Positions 33,934 to 42,089 of a DNA stretch of 64,000 nt are shown here, in pieces. Where the stretch lies: positions 25,620 through 89,619 of the forward strand of contig CAILLK010000128.1 in assembly GCA_903835005.1 (NCBI GenBank), given 5' to 3'. The translations under genes and the position numbers were made by a program. The stretch is from an uncultured Bacteroidota bacterium. Lineage in GTDB: Bacteria; Bacteroidota; Bacteroidia; Chitinophagales; Chitinophagaceae. A model generated the notes under the pieces. It was given only the letters and a program-made list of their open reading frames with translations, searched no databases and had not been told where the DNA came from. Numbering within the stretch: the first letter of the stretch is position 1; each line of letters opens with the position of its first letter.

Positions 33934-36804
33934 ATGGAAAGAACAAGATCGCATGAACCACAGTATGCGAGCAGTTTGATAGAAGCGAGCCCGGATCCAT
34001 TGTTTGTAATAAGCAATGCAGGAAAGATCATTGACCTGAACCATGCAGCATCTGATATTACAGGTTACAGCCTGAAAAGCCTTTTTGACACCAATTTCAG
34101 TGATTATTTTACTAACCCGCAACAAGCGATTATACTTTATGAGCAGGGACTTACAAATGGATCTGTAACAGAAGCCCCCCTGTCGCTAAGGAATAAGGAT
34201 GGCTTACTGATAGAATTAATTTTCAACGGTTCGGTTTATAAAGATGACAGCGGAAATATTTTGGGCCTGGTGGTGGTGGCAAGGGAATTAAGTATTGCCA
34301 ATAAAGAACTCAGCTTTCAGAATGGTGAAAAAGAAAAAAGGGCGGCTGAACTGATTATAGCCAATAAAGAACTGGAGCACCAGAACGATATAAAAGAAAA
34401 AAGGGCGGCTGAACTGATCATTGCCAACGGCGAACTGGCATTTCAGAACGCGGAAAAAGAAAAACGGGCGGCCGAATTGCATATAGCCAACAAAGAGCTT
34501 GCTTATCAGAATGACGAAAAGGAAAAACGGGCGGCTGAATTAATAATCGCCAATAAAGAACTTGCCTTCCAGAACGAAGAAAAGGGTAAACGTGCAGATG
34601 AACTGATCATTGCCAATAAGGAACTTGCTTTCCAGAATGATGAAAAAGAAAAACGGGCAGCAGAGTTATTTATAGCCAATAAAGAATTGCTGTTTCAGAC
34701 CGGTGAAAAAGAAAAACGGGCGGCGGAACTGATGATTGCCGATAAGGAGCTCAACTTTCAGCACCAGGAAAAAGAAAAAAGAGAAATAGCCAGCAGGGAA
34801 CTGGAGGCTTACAACAACAGTGTAAAATTAGCATCGCAATATGCCCGGAGCCTGATTGAAGCCAGCCTTGACCCCTTATTCACCATCAGCCCGGAAGGAA
34901 AAATAACCGACATGAATAATGCTTCGGTTAACATTACCGGTAAAACCAGGGAACAATTGCTGGGAACTGATTTTTTCGACTATTTCACTGAACCGGAAAA
35001 AGCACGGGAAGGCTACAAAGAAGTTTTTGCGAAAGGATTTGTAACAGACTATCCGCTGACGATAAGGGACCATAAACTTACAGATGTACTGTTTAACGGC
35101 TCTGTGTACAGAGACACGAAGGGCAATGTGCTGGGTATTGTAGTAGTAGCAAGAGATATTACCGAGCAAAAAAGAATTGAGAAAGAACTTACAGAAGCTA
35201 TAGTGATTGCAGAGATGGCAACAAAATTTGCAGAAGATGCAAAAATAAAAGCTGAAGCGGCAACCCTACTGGCTGAAGATTCGGTGAAATCGAAACAACA
35301 GTTTTTATCGAACATGAGTCATGAGATCAGGACTCCTATGAATGCCATCATCGGATTTACCAAAGTAATTTTAAAAACCGAACTGACGGCCAAACAAAAA
35401 GAATACCTTACAGCTATAAAAATAAGCGGAGATGCATTGATAGTGCTGATCAACGATATTCTGGACCTGGCTAAAGTAGATGCAGGTAAAATGACCTTTG
35501 AGCAGGTGCCTTTCAGAATGGCCTTATCTATTTCAGCAATGCTGCATATGTTTGAAACCAAGATCCTGGAAAAAAACCTGGAACTGGTAAAGGTTTACGA
35601 CAAAAACATACCTGAAGTACTGGTTGGCGATCCGGTAAGGCTGCACCAGATTATACTTAACCTGGTAAGCAACGCTGTTAAGTTTACGGCTTCCGGTAAA
35701 ATTACCGTAAGCGTTTGTATGCTGGAAGAAACTGAAGATAAAGTAAAATTAGAATTTGCGGTTACTGATACAGGTATCGGCATCCCCGAAAATAAAATAG
35801 GAAGAATCTTTGACAACTTTCAGCAGGCATCCAGCGGAACTTCGCGGCTATATGGCGGCACAGGCCTGGGCCTGGCCATAGTGAAGCAACTGGTGGAACC
35901 CCAGGGAGGAAGCATAACGGTAACCAGTAAAGTAGATGAAGGTTCTGTATTCAGTTTCAGGCTGGATTTTGCAAAAACAACCAATGACACTGAACCAATA
36001 GCTGAAATTATAGAACTTGATTCGGAAATAAAAAGTATAAAAGTACTTGTAGTTGAAGATATAGCACTTAACCAGTTGCTGATGAAGACACTGCTGGATG
36101 ATTACGGATTTGAACGCGATATAGCCGGGAACGGCAAAATCGCTATTGAAAAAATGCTGACAAATACTTTTGATATTATACTCATGGACCTTCAGATGCC
36201 GGAAATGAACGGATTTGAAGCTACTGACTATATAAGGAACACCCTGAATTCAAACATACCGATTATTGCATTAACAGCCGATGTAACAACAGTGGATCTT
36301 GCAAAATGCAAAGCAGTGGGTATGAATGACTACATAGCCAAGCCTGTTGATGAAAAACTTCTGTATAGCAAAATTGTAAGCCTGGTAAAAAAACCGGTTT
36401 CTATAAATTTCGCACCACCTGGTCCGGAAGACAATAAAAAGTATAAAAGCATTGACCTGGACTACCTGATACACAGGACCAAGTCTGACCCAGCACTGAT
36501 GATGGAGATGATCTCCCTATACCTGGAGCAAACTCCACCACTAATAAAGATAATGAAACAGAGCCTGCTTGAAAAAGACTGGCCCTTATTGCAAGGCACC
36601 ATACATAAAATGATACCCTCTTTTTCTATAGTTGGGATCAGTAGTAATTACGTGACTCTGGCAAAAAAAATTCAGGAATTTGCCCGGACACAACAAGAAA
36701 CAGACGGTATTCCCGGTCTGGTGATGCAGATAGAAAACATTTGTGCTGATGCCTGCAGAGAACTGGAGACCGAATTACTGGCCATTAAAAATACCAACTC
36801 ATGA
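33934..36804 (+). CDS. Hybrid sensor histidine kinase with PAS domains and a 21-residue repeat array
   Basis: A 956-residue cytoplasmic hybrid kinase with no membrane segment. Order: PAS (about 12-125), seven 21-residue coiled-coil repeats (131-277), second PAS (about 300-415), HisKA with MSHEIRTPM (His at about 463), HATPase (about 565-685; DTGIGIPENKIGRIFDNF, GGTGLGLAI), receiver (about 701-820; ILMDLQMPEMNG, IAKPV) and an Hpt-like C-terminal domain with a His in GTIHKMIPSF. It can carry out a full phosphorelay. The array forms a long signalling helix between the two PAS domains. The response regulator gene overlaps its end by 4 bp. It sits behind the promoter of the AraC-type gene, so sensor and regulator may form one circuit. 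Confidence 0.9.
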   Translation: MERTRSHEPQYASSLIEASPDPLFVISNAGKIIDLNHAASDITGYSLKSLFDTNFSDYFTNPQQAIILYEQGLTNGSVTEAPLSLRNKDGLLIELIFNGSVYKDDSGNILGLVVVARELSIANKELSFQNGEKEKRAAELIIANKELEHQNDIKEKRAAELIIANGELAFQNAEKEKRAAELHIANKELAYQNDEKEKRAAELIIANKELAFQNEEKGKRADELIIANKELAFQNDEKEKRAAELFIANKELLFQTGEKEKRAAELMIADKELNFQHQEKEKREIASRELEAYNNSVKLASQYARSLIEASLDPLFTISPEGKITDMNNASVNITGKTREQLLGTDFFDYFTEPEKAREGYKEVFAKGFVTDYPLTIRDHKLTDVLFNGSVYRDTKGNVLGIVVVARDITEQKRIEKELTEAIVIAEMATKFAEDAKIKAEAATLLAEDSVKSKQQFLSNMSHEIRTPMNAIIGFTKVILKTELTAKQKEYLTAIKISGDALIVLINDILDLAKVDAGKMTFEQVPFRMALSISAMLHMFETKILEKNLELVKVYDKNIPEVLVGDPVRLHQIILNLVSNAVKFTASGKITVSVCMLEETEDKVKLEFAVTDTGIGIPENKIGRIFDNFQQASSGTSRLYGGTGLGLAIVKQLVEPQGGSITVTSKVDEGSVFSFRLDFAKTTNDTEPIAEIIELDSEIKSIKVLVVEDIALNQLLMKTLLDDYGFERDIAGNGKIAIEKMLTNTFDIILMDLQMPEMNGFEATDYIRNTLNSNIPIIALTADVTTVDLAKCKAVGMNDYIAKPVDEKLLYSKIVSLVKKPVSINFAPPGPEDNKKYKSIDLDYLIHRTKSDPALMMEMISLYLEQTPPLIKIMKQSLLEKDWPLLQGTIHKMIPSFSIVGISSNYVTLAKKIQEFARTQQETDGIPGLVMQIENICADACRELETELLAIKNTNS
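34324..34764 (+). repeat. Seven in-frame 63-bp repeats inside the hybrid kinase gene
   Basis: Seven consecutive units encode variants of EKEKRAAELIIANKELAFQN plus one residue, 21 residues or three heptads each. Differences are mostly at one or two positions per unit, and synonymous changes show the array is not very recent. Copy number can vary without changing the frame or the coiled-coil register. Confidence 0.85.
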
Positions 36805-37232
36805 AAAACGAGAAGATTAAATTGTTCCTGGTAGATGATGACGCATTGTTTTTAAGACTGCTGGAAATGGAATTTATGGAACATGCAGATTTCACGATAC
36901 AAACATTTGCTACAGGAGAACTTTGCCTTGGACATCTCTCTGTACATCCTGATGTAATTATTTTAGATTATCACCTGGATGGCATTGATAAGACCGCGAT
37001 TAATGGTATTGAAACACTGGACAGGATAAAAGCCGTAAACCCGGAAATACCGGTAATAATGCTTTCCTCGCAGGACAAAATTGATGTTGCCATCAACTGT
37101 ATGCACCACAGGGCATTTGACTATGTGGTAAAAAGCGAAACCGCTTTTGTAAGGTTGCAGAAAATTATCACCACTATTTTTAAGTACAAAAAAATGGAAA
37201 AAGAGCTGAGCTGGTATATGGACAGGATGTGA
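36801..37232 (+). CDS. Single-domain response regulator
   Basis: A 143-residue receiver with no output domain. Acidic pair in LFLVDDD, phosphoacceptor in VIILDYHLDG (about residue 56), Ser in IMLSSQD and Lys in FDYVVKSE. It starts within the ATGA overlap with the hybrid kinase gene, so it is translationally coupled and probably takes phosphate from that kinase. A strong hairpin terminator follows 73 bp downstream. Confidence 0.9.
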   Translation: MKNEKIKLFLVDDDALFLRLLEMEFMEHADFTIQTFATGELCLGHLSVHPDVIILDYHLDGIDKTAINGIETLDRIKAVNPEIPVIMLSSQDKIDVAINCMHHRAFDYVVKSETAFVRLQKIITTIFKYKKMEKELSWYMDRM

Positions 37233-37304
37233 TTTCTTTCACTAGTAGCCTACCCTCCCTTATAATTCTTCCGGAAAGTTTATTGCCTGGTTAATTCCGT
37301 TGAG

Positions 37305-37343
37305 AGAAAAGAGCGCTGCACAATATGTAGCACTCTTTTCTGT
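37305..37343 (+). terminator. Terminator of the kinase/response-regulator operon
   Basis: AGAAAAGAGCGCTGC (37305-37319) pairs with GTAGCACTCTTTTCT (37327-37341) through two G-T pairs, a 15-bp stem with a 7-nt loop. It works in both directions. Confidence 0.75.
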
Positions 37344-37365
37344 TGTTGATGTACCATGTCCAATG

Positions 37366-37400
37366 TGTAAATCATGTGACTTATAGGCAATGTTTTGTAA
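37366..37400 (+). promoter_or_regulatory. Tripartite promoter, copy 2 (degenerate)
   Basis: TGTAAATCATGTGA at 37366-37379, exactly 17 nt, then GTAAT from 37397. The expected -7 position (near 37424) reads AACAAGC and does not match ACCTTTG, so activity is uncertain. Confidence 0.5.
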
Positions 37401-37429
37401 TGTTCTGAGATATAAATATCTTGAACAAG

Positions 37430-37563
37430 CTAACGGAGAAGAAATCGCCGCACGGCACGTAAGTCAGCTAATCCTGGCAGGTAAAACTTGCCTTTACCTG
37501 CGTTATTAATTTTCTGAATTACAACTTACCCAAAGAGTGGCACATGTGTGGCACTCTTTTTTT
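37430..37563 (+). ncRNA. Candidate small RNA between a degenerate promoter and a strong terminator
   Basis: Between the copy-2 boxes and the terminator at 37532-37563 there is no open frame of note. It does contain a perfect hairpin, GCAGGTAAA (37477-37485) with TTTACCTGC (37493-37501). Promoter-like box, internal stem-loop and T-tailed terminator make a transcript of about 130 nt plausible. The exact 5' end is not known. It could instead be a decayed gene. Confidence 0.35.
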
Positions 37564-37565
37564 AG
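37532..37565 (+). terminator. Rho-independent terminator upstream of the ice-binding protein gene
   Basis: AAAGAGTG..CAC pairs with GTG..CACTCTTT around an ATGT loop with one G-G mismatch, followed by seven Ts. It rules out the open frame that nominally starts at 37537, because that start lies in the stem. Confidence 0.8.
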
Positions 37566-37589
37566 TTTAAACGGTCATTGTTTGTTACA

Positions 37590-37654
37590 TGTGAATCATG
37601 TAAGTCTTATCAAATGTTGTGTAATGGTTAACGGGAATACAGCCGATACCTTTG
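37590..37654 (+). promoter_or_regulatory. Tripartite promoter, copy 3 (ice-binding/Ig protein gene)
   Basis: TGTGAATCATGTAA at 37590-37603, 17 nt, GTAAT at 37621-37625, and ACCTTTG at 37648-37654, 27 nt from the G of GTAAT. In this copy the first box also extends into a palindrome, TTACATG/CATGTAA. A GTG start follows at 37693. Confidence 0.8.
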
Positions 37655-37692
37655 TGCCTTGTGGAAATTCTTTCGCAATTAATACAAATCAG

Positions 37693-40600
37693 GTGAAAAA
37701 TAAATTACTTAAAGCGTTTACAGGGCTTATTCTGCTTATGACTGCAGGAGTGTCTAATGGACAAACGGCGCCAACATTGGGTAATGCGGCAGGTTTTGTC
37801 CTTTTTACTACAAATGGAGCTGTGACCTGTTCCGGAACAAAGTACCTTACCCACCTAACGGGCAATGTAGGATCAGATTTGCCTGGCAGCGTAACCGGCT
37901 TTGGTAATGTAGATGGAGTGATGCACATAGCTGATGGAACAACCGGGCTATGCACGCCGGATGTTGTGAGTCTGTATACTCAGTTAAGTACATCAATACC
38001 CACCGGCCCACTGACTAGTCCGTTTGGCGGGGGTGATACCCTGGTTGCAGGCGTGTACCATGCCATTGGTGCATCAACACTTACCGGGAATCTTATTCTT
38101 AACGGGCAGGGAAATCCAAACGCCCTGTTTATTTTCCAGGTTGGTGGGGTACTTACTACTAATGCATTATCCAAAGTAACATTGATTAACGGCGCTCTGG
38201 CCTGCAATGTATTCTGGCAAATTAACGGAGCCGCAAATGCAGGTACCGGAAGTACTATACGGGGAACAATAGTGGCCAACGGCCAGATAGATTTTACCAG
38301 CACACTGGATACACTGGAAGGAAGAGCGCTCGCCATGAATGCGGCCGTACTGGAAAGTCAGTTGGTAGCATGGACGCCAATAGGATGCGGCAGCCCGTTA
38401 CTCACAGGGCCTTCGGCACCGGCCCTTGCTACAACAGCTTCCTATGGTGTGTTTTCAAGTATAGGTGCAGTTACGAGTACGCCTGTAACTTATGTTATCG
38501 GAGATGTTGGAGGAAATTCAACACCTCCTACCGGCTTTAATCCATTAGATGTAACCGGAACAATACATTCCATGGATCCATCAACCGCAGCAGCAGCAGG
38601 AGATCTTACCAATGTTTACAATTATCTCGTTGCGATGCCTGCAGATATATTGCTTTTGGATCCTGCGGATTTCGGTCATGGTCTAGTGCTTACACCGCAT
38701 TCTTACCAAATAACCGGAATAACCCAACTTACCGGGAATCTTTACCTGAATGCAGAAGGGGATGCCAATGCAGTTTTTGTTATTAAAATAAACGGCTCCC
38801 TAACAACCAGCACAATTTCAAAAATTGTATTGCTGAATGGCGCACAAGCAAAAAATGTGTACTGGAAAGTTGACGGAGCTGTAGATATTTATTTCAACTC
38901 CGTATTCAATGGTACAATGGTAGTAGCCGGAGCAATTTCTTTAGAAACCGGTGATACTCTGAACGGAAGGGCCATGACTATTAATGGCGCTATAGCTATT
39001 AATCAAAGCTATGTTGAAATTACTGCCGCTGCCTGCGCTGCTCCTCCTATAGGAGGCACATTGCATGCTTGTCCGGGCGCATCTTCAGTTCTTACCGATG
39101 CCACATCGGGAGGCAGATGGATGAGCAGCGATACAACCATTGCCAAGATTGATTCTGTTTCGGGCAACACGACAGGTGTTTCCGCAGGCAATGCCGGTAT
39201 TATTTATACCACATTAGCTGGTTGTACCAGTTCGGCAATTTTCACAGTGAATGCGGCGCCATCAGCAATAACAGGACCCGGCAGTGTATGCCCAGGCGCT
39301 TCAATTACGCTTATTGATACTACCTTAGGGGGCACCTGGAGCAGCAGTAATCCTGCATACGCAACGGTGGGATCAGCTACAGGAATTGTAACTGGTGTAA
39401 CTGATGGCCTATCAATAATTTCATACACACTGACAGGTAGTTGTTCTGCCACTAAATCAATAACAGTTGGTGTTTCGGCAGGGACTATTACTGACCCCGG
39501 AAGCGTTTGTATCGGATCAACTATACTCCTTACCGATGCAGATGCGGGTGGTATCTGGAGTGCCAGCAACGGCAATGCAACAGTAGCAGTAGGCCTTGTA
39601 ACCGGCATCTCAGCGGGATCTGACACTATCAGCTATACGGTTACTTCAATATGTGGCACAGCAACAACAGTTACCACTATAACCGTAAATCCTTATGCTG
39701 GTGCCCTAAGCGGACCTTCATCTGTATGCGCTGGTTCATCAATTACTTTAACACCAACCGTTTCAGGCGGCATCTGGACAAGAAGCAATGCTGACGCTAC
39801 TGTTTCAGGTAGCGTTGTAACAGGTGCTACTTCAGGAGTGGATACTATCAGCTATTCAGTCTTCAATGTTTGCGGATCAGCCACGACTTCCAAAACTGTA
39901 ACCATTAATGCATTGCCAGACGCCGGTATAATATCGGGGTTATCAAATGTGTGTCCCGGCTCTTCAATATTACTAACGGAAAGTGTATCAGGTGGCACAT
40001 GGAGCTCGGCCGATGGAAATGCATCAGCTGGTTCAACAGGCATGGTAAGCGGCGTTACTGCCGGTACGGATATAATAGATTATACGGTTACGGGTTTCTC
40101 TGGTTGCTCGTCGGCCGCAACAAAAAATGTTACGATCAACCCACTGCCAAATGCAGGAACAATAACCGGATTTACAAGCGTATGCGCAAGCTCTGCAATA
40201 ACCTTAACTGACGGGGTATTAAGTGGTGTATGGAGCAGCAGTAATACTCATGCAACGATTGGTACAACCGGTGTAGTATCGGGAATAAGTGCCGGTACAG
40301 ATACCATCTCTTATTCGTTTACTAATTTATGCGGAACAGCGGCAGCTACTTATCCAATTGTAGTAAATCCATTACCCAATGCAGGGATTATATCCGGACC
40401 AGGTAGCGTATGCATTGGTTCAACGATCACAATGACTGATGGCATTGCCGGCGGATCATGGAGCAGCAACAATGCTACTTTAGCCACAGCAGATGTTGTA
40501 TCCGGAATAGTTACAGGAGTTGCAGCAGGAATACCAAATATAAGTTATTCAGTAACCAATTTATGCGGCACAGCTGCAACAACACAGGTTGTTACCGTTA

Positions 40601-42063
40601 ATCCATTACCTTATGCCGGTACAATAACCGGTTTTGCAAGTGTATGTGTCAGCTCGTTTATAACCTTAAGTGATCTTACCGCAGGAGGGACATGGAACAG
40701 CAGCAATGCCAATGCTACGATTGGCACCTCAGGTTTAGTATCAGGCATATCAGCAGGCACAGACAATATCAGTTACTCTGTGAGTAATATATGTGGTACT
40801 GCTCATGCTGTTAAGGCCATTATTATAAACGCTCTGCCAGATGCAGGTACCATTGCAGGTGCAGCAAGTGTTTGTTCCGGTTCCTCGATAACACTAAGCG
40901 ACCTGACAACAGGTGGTGTATGGAGCAGCAGTAATTTTACAGCTACCATTTCAGGCGGTATTGTTACAGGCGTTACGCCGGGCATTGATACCATAATGTA
41001 TACTGTTACTACGTTTTCATGTGGTTCAGCATTTACCTCAAAAGCTATCCTGATCATTCCATTACCCTATGCGGGTGCAATAACGGGCGCTGCAAATTTT
41101 TGTTCCGGATCAACCATTACATTGGCAGACATCGCAACTGGTGGTACCTGGAGCAGTAGCAGTGCTTCTGCATTGGTTGGTACTTCGGGTATAGTAACCG
41201 GTAGTAATTCCGGAACTGCAGTAATTACTTATTCTGTGATCAATTTATGTGGAACTGCGATAACAACAAAAACCATAGCGGTCAATCCGCTTCCCGCAGT
41301 ACCGGTAATAACCACTCAGGCGCCTTCAACAGCCTGCACCGGAACTATGTTCCAGAATTACGGTACCAGCAATCCACCGGAGGCTTTAACTACCTATGAA
41401 TGGACGGCTGTAAACGCAGTGGTATGGGCACAGGGAACAGGGCATCAGTATGCATTGATCAACTTTCCAGAAGCTGGAACTGCCTACATCACATTGAATG
41501 AAACCTTTACCGGTACCGGTTGTACCAATAGCAGTACCGTAATAGCTGTAGCTGTAAGTTCAAGTCCGGCACAGCTTCCGGGAGTTTCTTACTTCAATAA
41601 TCATTTTGTATGCACACCAGCCAACGAGGATTCCTACCAGTGGGGCTATGATGATGTTTACGCACTTGATTCAACGCTGCTTCCCGGCGAGATCAACCAG
41701 GATTACATTAATGCAAATCCGGATTTTGCAAATAAAGACTACTGGGTATTAACAACATCAGGGGGCTGCCTGCAGAAAACTTACTACAGCGTACCAACAG
41801 GAGTACAAAATGTAAACAGTGAAGCCGGAATATCGGTTTATCCAAACCCTGCCACCAATATTGTTAATGTAACCGTCAGTTCTTCAGTTCAGGGACAGGT
41901 TCTGATAGAGGTGTTGAATATGATGGGACAACTGGTAAGCAGTATTCAGGCAACTGATAATAAAGCAGCAATAGATGTAGCTGGTTTACCAGCAGGGTCT
42001 TACCTCGTTACCTGCTTTAATAATGGTATTAAGATCGCAACTACAAGATTTATCAAAAACTAA
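37693..42063 (+). CDS. Giant surface protein: two ice-binding (DUF3494) domains, ten Ig-like repeats, type IX sorting tail
   Basis: I start it at GTG 37693, which begins a signal peptide (KNKLLKAFTGLILLMTAGVSNG), giving 1456 residues. Two DUF3494 ice-binding-type domains follow (about 27-228 and 235-446), each with LTGNLILNGQGNPNALFIFQVGG-like beta-helix turns. Ten Ig-like repeats of about 75 residues follow (about 453-1203), with a recurring SVCxGSxITL...GGxWSSSN pattern, then a non-repeat region and a type IX sorting domain (about 1380-1456; ISVYPNPATN...GxYLV). It should be exported and anchored or released at the surface. DUF3494 domains bind ice in several bacteria, but in temperate Bacteroidota they often serve as adhesion modules, so ice binding is not proven. 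Confidence 0.88.
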   Translation: MKNKLLKAFTGLILLMTAGVSNGQTAPTLGNAAGFVLFTTNGAVTCSGTKYLTHLTGNVGSDLPGSVTGFGNVDGVMHIADGTTGLCTPDVVSLYTQLSTSIPTGPLTSPFGGGDTLVAGVYHAIGASTLTGNLILNGQGNPNALFIFQVGGVLTTNALSKVTLINGALACNVFWQINGAANAGTGSTIRGTIVANGQIDFTSTLDTLEGRALAMNAAVLESQLVAWTPIGCGSPLLTGPSAPALATTASYGVFSSIGAVTSTPVTYVIGDVGGNSTPPTGFNPLDVTGTIHSMDPSTAAAAGDLTNVYNYLVAMPADILLLDPADFGHGLVLTPHSYQITGITQLTGNLYLNAEGDANAVFVIKINGSLTTSTISKIVLLNGAQAKNVYWKVDGAVDIYFNSVFNGTMVVAGAISLETGDTLNGRAMTINGAIAINQSYVEITAAACAAPPIGGTLHACPGASSVLTDATSGGRWMSSDTTIAKIDSVSGNTTGVSAGNAGIIYTTLAGCTSSAIFTVNAAPSAITGPGSVCPGASITLIDTTLGGTWSSSNPAYATVGSATGIVTGVTDGLSIISYTLTGSCSATKSITVGVSAGTITDPGSVCIGSTILLTDADAGGIWSASNGNATVAVGLVTGISAGSDTISYTVTSICGTATTVTTITVNPYAGALSGPSSVCAGSSITLTPTVSGGIWTRSNADATVSGSVVTGATSGVDTISYSVFNVCGSATTSKTVTINALPDAGIISGLSNVCPGSSILLTESVSGGTWSSADGNASAGSTGMVSGVTAGTDIIDYTVTGFSGCSSAATKNVTINPLPNAGTITGFTSVCASSAITLTDGVLSGVWSSSNTHATIGTTGVVSGISAGTDTISYSFTNLCGTAAATYPIVVNPLPNAGIISGPGSVCIGSTITMTDGIAGGSWSSNNATLATADVVSGIVTGVAAGIPNISYSVTNLCGTAATTQVVTVNPLPYAGTITGFASVCVSSFITLSDLTAGGTWNSSNANATIGTSGLVSGISAGTDNISYSVSNICGTAHAVKAIIINALPDAGTIAGAASVCSGSSITLSDLTTGGVWSSSNFTATISGGIVTGVTPGIDTIMYTVTTFSCGSAFTSKAILIIPLPYAGAITGAANFCSGSTITLADIATGGTWSSSSASALVGTSGIVTGSNSGTAVITYSVINLCGTAITTKTIAVNPLPAVPVITTQAPSTACTGTMFQNYGTSNPPEALTTYEWTAVNAVVWAQGTGHQYALINFPEAGTAYITLNETFTGTGCTNSSTVIAVAVSSSPAQLPGVSYFNNHFVCTPANEDSYQWGYDDVYALDSTLLPGEINQDYINANPDFANKDYWVLTTSGGCLQKTYYSVPTGVQNVNSEAGISVYPNPATNIVNVTVSSSVQGQVLIEVLNMMGQLVSSIQATDNKAAIDVAGLPAGSYLVTCFNNGIKIATTRFIKN

Positions 42064-42089
42064 AACTTCAGCAACAAAAATCTCAAAAA

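Noticed and set aside
37537..37692. N-terminal extension of the giant surface protein from 37537
   Set aside because: It starts in a terminator stem and runs through the promoter; the GTG at 37693 opens a good signal peptide.
39050..41300. Possible CRISPR array because of regular repeats
   Set aside because: The repeats are in-frame Ig-like protein domains of about 225 bp, not short direct repeats with unique spacers.
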